Shown: positions 6,092 to 10,789 of the stretch, piece by piece | Numbering within the stretch: the first letter of the stretch is position 1 | Layout of the letters: each line of letters begins with the position of its first letter | Assembly (NCBI GenBank): GCA_031177445.1 | Contig: JAPSGP010000071.1 | Span: 1 to 10,789 of the forward strand | DNA: 10,789 nt | Direction: 5' to 3' | Origin: Acidimicrobiia bacterium | GTDB lineage: Bacteria > Actinomycetota > Acidimicrobiia > IMCC26256 > JACDBD01 | The notes under the pieces: generated by a model | The model's database searches: none | Told to the model about the DNA's origin: nothing | Seen by the model: the letters and a program-made list of their open reading frames with translations, nothing else | Position numbers and translations under genes: made by a program

Positions 6092-7243
6092 GTGGATCTC
6101 ACCTTCACCGAGCACGAAGAGGCGTTCCGCGCCGAGGCTCGCGCCTGGCTCGAAGCCAACGTGCCCCGGCCCGCGCTCCCCTCCGGCGACACCCGCGAGG
6201 GCTTCGCCCGCCACCTCGAGTGGGAGCGGATGCTCTTCGACGCCCGCTGGGCGGTGGTGTCGTGGCCGGAGGTGTACGGGGGCCGCGAGGCGAGCCTGAT
6301 GGAGTGGCTGATCTTCGAGGAGGAGTACTACCGCGCCGGTGCCCCGCAGCGAGTGACCCAGAACGGCATCTTCCTGCTCGCCCCCACGCTGTTCGAGTTC
6401 GGCACCGCCGAGCAGCAGGACCGCATCCTGCCCAGGATGGCCTCGGGCGAGGAGGCCTGGTGCCAGGGATGGTCCGAGCCGAACGCCGGCAGCGACCTCG
6501 CCGGCATCACGTCTCGGGCGGTGCGCGACGAGGCGGGCGGCGGCTGGCGCCTCACCGGGCAGAAGACGTGGACCACCCGCGGCGCCTTCTGTGACCGGCT
6601 GTTCGGCCTGTTCCGCACCGATCCCGAAGCGGATCGCCACCGCGGCCTGACCTATTTCCTCGTCGACCTGGGTGCCGAAGGCGTCACGGTCCGTCCGGTG
6701 GAGCGGCTCGACGGCGACGAAGGTTTCGCCGAGGTGTTCCTCGAGGACGCGTTCGTCCCCGACCGCGACGTGCTCGGAGGCGTGAACGAGGGCTGGCGGG
6801 TGGCGATGGCGACCACCGGCTCGGAGCGGGGGCTGACGCTGCGGAGCCCGGGCCGGTTCATGGCGACCGCGGCGCGGCTGATCGACCTGTACCGGCGCCA
6901 TGCCGACGCAACCGACCCGGCGGTTCGCGACGCGGTGATCCGAGGCTGGATGGATGCCGAGGCGTACCGCTGGCAGACCTTCTGGACCGTTACCCGGCTC
7001 ATGGAGGGCGGTCGCACCGGCCCGGAGTCGAGCCTGGTGAAGCTGTTCTGGTCGGAGCTCGACGTCCGCATCCACGCCACCGCGCTCGAGCTGCTCGGCC
7101 CCCGGGCCGAGCTGGTCGACGGCGATGACGCCGCGTGGATGAAGGGCTGGCAGTTCGCGCTGTCGGGCCCCATCTACGCGGGGACCAACGAGATCCAGCG
7201 CAACGTCGTCGCCGAGCGCGTGCTCGGGCTCCCGCGGCGGTAG
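6092..7243 (+). CDS. fadE31: Acyl-CoA dehydrogenase, FadE31-like subunit
   Basis: This is a 383-residue acyl-CoA dehydrogenase with the N-terminal helical domain, the flavin/substrate block W-C-Q-G-W-S-E-P-N-A-G-S-D-L (about 127-140), the Q-K-T-W-T-T-R motif and the C-terminal P-I-Y-A-G-T-N-E-I-Q-R-N. It resembles mycobacterial FadE31 in length and blocks (for example F-E-E-E-Y-Y-R-A-G-A-P and the end V-L-G-L-P-R-R). FadE31 pairs with a shorter FadE subunit as a heterotetramer oxidising ring C/D-derived CoA esters. At residue 363 the P-I-Y-A-G-T motif has Ala where homotetrameric enzymes carry the catalytic Glu (I-Y-E-G-T), as expected for a heteromeric steroid enzyme whose base is elsewhere. 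Start GTG follows the thiolase stop by 18 bp with only a weak ribosome site. The next acyl-CoA dehydrogenase gene begins 3 bp after its stop. FadE30 is the alternative name. Confidence 0.87.
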   Translation: MDLTFTEHEEAFRAEARAWLEANVPRPALPSGDTREGFARHLEWERMLFDARWAVVSWPEVYGGREASLMEWLIFEEEYYRAGAPQRVTQNGIFLLAPTLFEFGTAEQQDRILPRMASGEEAWCQGWSEPNAGSDLAGITSRAVRDEAGGGWRLTGQKTWTTRGAFCDRLFGLFRTDPEADRHRGLTYFLVDLGAEGVTVRPVERLDGDEGFAEVFLEDAFVPDRDVLGGVNEGWRVAMATTGSERGLTLRSPGRFMATAARLIDLYRRHADATDPAVRDAVIRGWMDAEAYRWQTFWTVTRLMEGGRTGPESSLVKLFWSELDVRIHATALELLGPRAELVDGDDAAWMKGWQFALSGPIYAGTNEIQRNVVAERVLGLPRR

Positions 7244-7246
7244 CGC

Positions 7247-8233
7247 GTGCGGTTCTCCTTCACCGACGACCAGCTCGCGTTCCGCGATGCGGTGCGGGAC
7301 CTGCTCGAGAAGGAGTGCCCTCCGCAGCGGGTGCGCGACGCGTGGACGAACGTCGACGGCCGCAGCGGCGCGTGGGACGCACTGGAGGAGATGGGCGTCG
7401 TCGGCCTCAGCCATCCCGAGGTCGCGGGCGCGCTCGGCGTCGACGAGATCGCGGTCACGTTGATCCTGGAGGAGACCGGGCGGTTCGGGCTTCCGGAGCC
7501 GATCGTCGAGCACACCGCCGTCGCGCTGCCCGCAGTCGCACAGCACATTCCCGAAGCGGTGACCGACACCAGTCTGTTCGTCGCCGGCGGCCCAATGGTG
7601 CCGTACGCGACGTCGGCGACCGCGCTGCTGCTCGAGCGCGATCGGCAGCTCTACCTCGTGGACCGGAGTGCGGCAACCCTCACCGAGCGCGCGTCCGTCG
7701 ACGGGTCGCGGCGGCTGTACGCGGTCGAATGGGAACCGTCGAACGCGGTCGAGATCGGCGGGCCGGAGGATGCGGCGCTCGCCTTCGACCGCGGCGCCCT
7801 GGGCGTGGCTGCACAGCTGATCGGAGTCGCCCAGCACCTGCTCGACACCACCGTCGAGTACGCGCAGGCCCGGCACCAGTTCGGGGTGCCCATCGGCTCC
7901 TTCCAGGCGGTGAAGCACCATCTCGCCAACGTGGCACTCGGGCTCGAGTTCGCTCGGCCGCTGGTCTACCGAGCGGCGCACTCCGTCGCCCGACGCGACC
8001 TCGACCGCTCGGTCCACGTCTCGACGGCGAAGGCACACGCCTCGGACGCCGCCACCGTGGCGGCGCGGGTGGCACTCCAGGTCCACGGCGCAATCGGCTA
8101 CACCACCGAGTACGACCTTCACCTCTGGATGAAGCGGGCCTGGGCGCTGGCGGCGGCGTGGGGCGATGCCGCCTGGCACCGCGCCCGCGTCGGACGCGCG
8201 ATCCTGGACACCGACCCGAGCGAGGAGCAGTGA
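7247..8233 (+). CDS. Acyl-CoA dehydrogenase, short FadE32/FadE33-like partner subunit
   Basis: This 328-residue acyl-CoA dehydrogenase-like protein is shorter than its neighbour, as are FadE32 and FadE33. It starts F-T-D-D-Q-L-A-F-R-D-A-V (4-15). The middle beta domain is compressed and lacks the W-x-x-x-E-P-x-x-G-S-D block. The C-terminal domain keeps A-R-H-Q-F-G-V-P-I-G-S-F-Q-A-V-K-H (FAD-contact motif) and Q-V-H-G-A-I-G-Y-T-T-E-Y-D-L-H-L. A full-length plus a short subunit, adjacent and 3 bp apart, is the standard arrangement of the alpha2beta2 steroid acyl-CoA dehydrogenases in which FAD sites form between unlike subunits. It likely oxidises a ring C/D degradation intermediate with the upstream protein. 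Start GTG 7247; its stop overlaps the fadA6 ATG by one base (TGATG). Which of FadE32 or FadE33 it matches cannot be settled by eye. Confidence 0.85.
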   Translation: MRFSFTDDQLAFRDAVRDLLEKECPPQRVRDAWTNVDGRSGAWDALEEMGVVGLSHPEVAGALGVDEIAVTLILEETGRFGLPEPIVEHTAVALPAVAQHIPEAVTDTSLFVAGGPMVPYATSATALLLERDRQLYLVDRSAATLTERASVDGSRRLYAVEWEPSNAVEIGGPEDAALAFDRGALGVAAQLIGVAQHLLDTTVEYAQARHQFGVPIGSFQAVKHHLANVALGLEFARPLVYRAAHSVARRDLDRSVHVSTAKAHASDAATVAARVALQVHGAIGYTTEYDLHLWMKRAWALAAAWGDAAWHRARVGRAILDTDPSEEQ

Positions 8234-9387
8234 TGCCCGAAGCGTTCATCGTCGATGCCGTCCGCACGCCGGTCGGGAAGCGGGGTGGCGGCCTGGCCGC
8301 GGCCCACCCGGCGGATCTGGGTGCCCACGTCATCGGCGGCCTCGTCGACCGCACCGGGATCGACCCCCACGCGGTCGAGGACGTGGTCTTCGGCTGCGTC
8401 GACACCATCGGACCCCAGGCGGGTGACATCGCCCGCACCTGCTGGCTCGCCGCCGGGCTCCCCGACGAGGTGCCCGGGACCACCGTCGACCGCCAGTGCG
8501 GCTCGTCGCAGCAGGCGGTGCACTTCGCCGCCCAGGCCGTCATGAGCGGGACCAGCGACGTGATCGTGGCCGGGGGCGTGCAGAACATGAGCATGATCCC
8601 GATCGCGTCGGCGATGACGGTGGCGCAGCCGCTCGGGTTCGACGACCCGTTCAGCGGGTCCGAGGGCTGGCGCAAGCGCTACGGCACCCAGGAAGTGTCG
8701 CAGTTCCGCAGCGCCGAGATGATCGCCGAGAAGTGGGACATCTCACGTGCGGAGATGGAGCAGTTCGCGCTCGAGAGCCACCGCCGCGCCGTCGCCGCGA
8801 TCGACGAGGGCCGGTTCGAGCGTGAGATCCTCCCGTACGACGACGTCGCGACCGACGAGGGCCCGCGGCGCGAGACCTCGCTCGAACGGATGGCGAGCCT
8901 GCCGACGCTCGTCGAGGGCGGCCGGCTCACCGCGGCAGTCTCGAGCCAGATCTCCGACGCCGCGGCGGCGATGCTCGTGGTGTCCGAGCGCGCGCTCCGG
9001 TCGCAGGGACTCACGCCGCGCGCCCGCATCCACCACCTCAGCGTGCGCGGCGCAGATCCGGTGTGGATGCTCACCGCACCGATCCCGGCCACCGCGTACG
9101 CCCTGGAGAAGACGGGCATGACACTCGACGACTTCGACCTGGTCGAGATCAACGAGGCGTTCGCATCGGTGGTGCTCGCCTGGCAGCGCGAGTCGGGCGC
9201 CGACCTCGACCGGGTCAACGTGAACGGCGGCGCGATCGCGCTGGGCCACCCGCTGGGCGCCACCGGCGCCCGGCTCATGACGACGCTGCTGTCGGAGCTC
9301 GAGCGGCGCGGTGGGCGCTACGGGATGCAGACGATGTGCGAGGGCGGCGGCCAGGCGAACGTGACCGTCATCGAAAGACTTGCGTGA
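8233..9387 (+). CDS. fadA6: FadA6, acetyl-CoA acetyltransferase (thiolase) of steroid ring C/D degradation
   Basis: This is a 384-residue classical thiolase with all catalytic residues: Cys89 in V-D-R-Q-C-G-S-S-Q-Q-A, His339 in G-G-A-I-A-L-G-H-P-L-G, and Cys369 in M-C-E-G-G-G. Blocks such as V-G-K-R-G-G (14-19), A-G-G-V-Q-N-M-S (113-120), Y-G-T-Q-E-V-S-Q-F-R (150-159) and A-E-K-W-D-I-S (165-171) follow mycobacterial FadA6 (about 386 residues) more closely than general acetyl-CoA acetyltransferases. It cleaves a beta-ketoacyl-CoA during breakdown of the opened C/D-ring chain. I chose ATG 8233 because GAGGAG lies at 8222-8227 and translation is coupled to the preceding stop; the longer open frame upstream is out of family. 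The downstream kinase begins inside its last codons. Confidence 0.92.
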   Translation: MPEAFIVDAVRTPVGKRGGGLAAAHPADLGAHVIGGLVDRTGIDPHAVEDVVFGCVDTIGPQAGDIARTCWLAAGLPDEVPGTTVDRQCGSSQQAVHFAAQAVMSGTSDVIVAGGVQNMSMIPIASAMTVAQPLGFDDPFSGSEGWRKRYGTQEVSQFRSAEMIAEKWDISRAEMEQFALESHRRAVAAIDEGRFEREILPYDDVATDEGPRRETSLERMASLPTLVEGGRLTAAVSSQISDAAAAMLVVSERALRSQGLTPRARIHHLSVRGADPVWMLTAPIPATAYALEKTGMTLDDFDLVEINEAFASVVLAWQRESGADLDRVNVNGGAIALGHPLGATGARLMTTLLSELERRGGRYGMQTMCEGGGQANVTVIERLA

Positions 9388-10486
9388 GTTGGGTGAGGAG
9401 AAGACGGCCGCGCACGAAGCCTCGCGAGCAGACGGGTTAGTCACGACCGCCCCTCGGCTCGTTCGTGCTTCGGCCCCGGCGCGCATCTGTGACCTCGGTG
9501 GCTGGACCGACACGTGGTTCTCCGGTCACGGGGTCGTCTGCCATCTCGCGGTGAAACCGGGCGCCGAAGTGCACGTGGTGAGCCGGACGCGCGGGCCGAT
9601 GCCGGGCCGGGTGGTCCTCGACGTCGAGCAGTTCGGCGATCGCTACAGCTTCGACCCCCACCAGGAACCACCCCGCCGCCACCCGCTCCTCGAAACCGCG
9701 GTGGCGTGGAGCGTGCTGCCCGAGGATCGCGACCTCGAGATCACGGTCCGGTGCGCGCTGCCGCCCGGGAGCGCAACCGGGACCTCGGCCGCCGTGGTCG
9801 TCGCGCTCATGGGCGCGCTCGACGCCCTGACCCCCGGACGTCGCTCGCCTGCCGCCATCGCCGCCGAGGCTCACCGGCTCGAGACCGAGGGCCTCGGCCT
9901 GCAGAGCGGCGTTCAGGACCAGCTCGCGTCGGCGCACGGCGGCATCAACCTGGTCGTGATCGACGGCTACCCCCATGCGCAGGTGGCGCGGGTGCCCGTG
10001 AGCGACAAGGCACGCCAGCTGCTCGAGGAGCGCCTGCTGCTGGTGTACCTCGGACGGCCCCATCGTTCGTCGGCGGTCCACGAGGAGGTCATCGCCTCCC
10101 TCGAGCACGAGCCGGAGGCGAACGACCGCCTGAAGCTGCTGCGAGAGGCGGCGCGGCGAGGCGCCGCCGCGCTCGCCAAGGGTGACCTCGACGCCTTCGG
10201 CGAGGCGATGGTGCTCAACACCAAGGCCCAGTTCGAGCTCCACCCGCAGTTGATCGGCCGCGACGCCCGCCAGGTGATTCGCATCGCGCAGCAGCGCGGT
10301 GCCGTGGGGTGGAAGGTGAACGGGGCCGGCGGGAGCGGGGGTTCGGTGAGCGTGCTCGGGCCCCCCGATCCCCCGTCACGCGCCCGACTGGCGGCCGCGC
10401 TCCAGCGCGCCGACCGGGGCTGGCGCCTCCTCCCCGTCCACCTCACCGACCGAGGCCTCACGGTGGAGACGTCGGGCACTCGCTGA
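9380..10486 (+). CDS. GHMP-family small-molecule (probably sugar) kinase
   Basis: This 368-residue protein has the three GHMP kinase motifs: A-P-A-R-I-C-D-L-G-G-W-T-D-T (32-45), the ATP loop L-P-P-G-S-A-T-G-T-S-A-A (127-138) and K-V-N-G-A-G-G-S-G-G-S-V (312-323). The Q-S-G-V-Q-D-Q block (175-181) carries the likely catalytic Asp180. Motif 1 and the Q-D-Q block resemble the heptose-7-phosphate kinase (HddA)/fucokinase branch, so a sugar or sugar phosphate is the likely substrate, but the exact one is unknown. The start is uncertain: TTG 9380 (overlapping fadA6 by 8 bp) or TTG 9389. There is no ATG or GTG in frame before motif 1, and the first ~24 residues look non-conserved. It is co-directional and coupled with the steroid genes, yet no sugar kinase step is known in steroid ring degradation. 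It may be a rider gene, or belong with the sugar-type oxidoreductase across the convergent gap. Confidence 0.82.
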   Translation: MRELGEEKTAAHEASRADGLVTTAPRLVRASAPARICDLGGWTDTWFSGHGVVCHLAVKPGAEVHVVSRTRGPMPGRVVLDVEQFGDRYSFDPHQEPPRRHPLLETAVAWSVLPEDRDLEITVRCALPPGSATGTSAAVVVALMGALDALTPGRRSPAAIAAEAHRLETEGLGLQSGVQDQLASAHGGINLVVIDGYPHAQVARVPVSDKARQLLEERLLLVYLGRPHRSSAVHEEVIASLEHEPEANDRLKLLREAARRGAAALAKGDLDAFGEAMVLNTKAQFELHPQLIGRDARQVIRIAQQRGAVGWKVNGAGGSGGSVSVLGPPDPPSRARLAAALQRADRGWRLLPVHLTDRGLTVETSGTR

Positions 10487-10517
10487 GAGCGAAAGCAACG
10501 CGAGCAATCGAGGCGAC

Positions 10518-10537
10518 TGCGCAGGGGGCCCTCCGCA
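10518..10537. terminator. Possible hairpin terminator between convergent genes
   Basis: TGCG at 10518-10521 pairs with CGCA at 10534-10537. Inside a C/C mismatch, AGG (10523-10525) pairs with CCT (10530-10532) around a GGGC loop. The hairpin lies 31 bp past the kinase stop and 7 bp past the stop of the minus-strand gene, so it could serve both. There is no T-tract on either side, so it would have to be a GC-rich actinobacterial-type terminator; chance is possible in such GC-rich DNA. Confidence 0.3.
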
Positions 10538-10543
10538 TTCGCC

Positions 10544-10789
10544 TTATCGCACCCGCTCCCCTCGCAGGGGGAGGCCGGCCTCGCGGTAGATGGCGTCGAT
10601 GACGCGCATGTTCTGGACCGAGTCGGACGGCGGGGTGAGCACCGGTTCGCCCCGGAGGACCGCGCTGGTGAACGCTTCGAGCTGGTAGGTGTAGGTGGCC
10701 TTGCGGGGGAAGCGCTCGCGCTGTTTCGTGCCGTCCTTGCGAACGACGAAGCGATGGAAGAACTGTGGGCCGGTCGGGTTGAAGACACG
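10544..10789 (-). CDS. Gfo/Idh/MocA-family oxidoreductase, C-terminal fragment
   Basis: Read on the minus strand from the right edge, an open frame of 81 codons ends at TAA (10546-10544). The protein ends with Y-T-Y-Q-L-E-A-F, then a loop with P-P-S-D-S-V-Q-N-M-R-V-I-D-A-I-Y-R-E-A-G-L. The D-S-x-x-N-M-x-x-I-D-A-I-Y-x-x-A-G-L pattern is the typical C-terminal end of Gfo/Idh/MocA NAD(P)-dependent sugar or inositol dehydrogenases. The N-terminal Rossmann domain and the start lie outside the window. Substrate unknown. It converges on the kinase gene with a 57-bp gap and is therefore a separate transcription unit. The family call rests on the C-terminus only. Confidence 0.72.
   Translation of the reverse strand, partial: RVFNPTGPQFFHRFVVRKDGTKQRERFPRKATYTYQLEAFTSAVLRGEPVLTPPSDSVQNMRVIDAIYREAGLPLRGERVR

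Noticed and set aside
4487..8179. Very long open frame on the minus strand (about 1230 codons) opposite the DUF35, thiolase and acyl-CoA dehydrogenase genes
   Set aside because: It is rich in Arg, Gly, Ala, Val and His with no recognisable domain, and lies fully antisense to four well-supported genes. Long stop-free antisense frames are normal in DNA with strong GC bias at third codon positions.
7135..8232. Long in-frame extension upstream of fadA6
   Set aside because: The extension is Arg-rich shadow sequence overlapping both acyl-CoA dehydrogenase genes. The ATG at 8233 has a good ribosome site and matches the family N-terminus.
10556..10573. Perfect 6-bp GC inverted repeat (CTCCCC...GGGGAG) near the minus-strand stop codon
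   Set aside because: It lies inside the coding end of the oxidoreductase gene, before its stop on that strand, and has no T-tract, so I do not call it a terminator.

Overview
The window is a high-GC, almost gap-free block of plus-strand genes from what looks like an actinobacterium. GTG and TTG starts, stop/start overlaps and the closest remembered relatives of the proteins (Mycobacterium and Rhodococcus steroid-degradation enzymes) all point that way. An environmental lineage such as an acidimicrobial one is possible, but I cannot prove the clade from sequence alone.

Layout. Positions 1-66 are a perfect inverted copy of 201-266, most simply an assembly or amplification fold-back at a contig end. 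From about 67 to 824 lies the remainder of a SAM-dependent methyltransferase-like gene with no natural 5' end. A 58-bp gap (825-882) carries a perfect 15-bp palindrome and a good ribosome binding site. It is the only plausible promoter/operator region for the long operon that follows. From 883 to 10486 ten genes run head to tail, with gaps of 18 bp or less and four overlaps: echA20, ipdA, ipdB, ipdC, a DUF35 zinc-ribbon/OB-fold protein, a thiolase-fold protein, two acyl-CoA dehydrogenase subunits (FadE31-like and FadE32/33-like), fadA6, and a GHMP-family sugar kinase. A 57-bp convergent gap with a possible hairpin terminator separates this from the 3' end of a minus-strand Gfo/Idh/MocA-type oxidoreductase, which runs off the right edge.

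How the genes work together. echA20, ipdA, ipdB, ipdC, the fadE pair and fadA6 are the hallmark genes for degrading the last two steroid rings (C and D), the pathway controlled by KstR2 in mycobacteria. There, propionate-bearing hexahydroindanedione CoA esters are shortened, IpdC acts on the bicyclic CoA ester, EchA20 opens ring D hydrolytically, IpdAB opens ring C hydrolytically, and acyl-CoA dehydrogenases plus the FadA6 thiolase break the resulting chain into central metabolites. Genes for FadD3 (CoA ligase), IpdF and a KstR2-type regulator are not in the window. The less expected content is a DUF35/thiolase pair inserted between ipdC and the fadE genes, in which the usual thiolase Gly-His-Pro motif reads Gly-Glu-Ala, and a sugar kinase whose start overlaps the fadA6 stop. 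I found no mobile element, CRISPR array, tRNA or rRNA.
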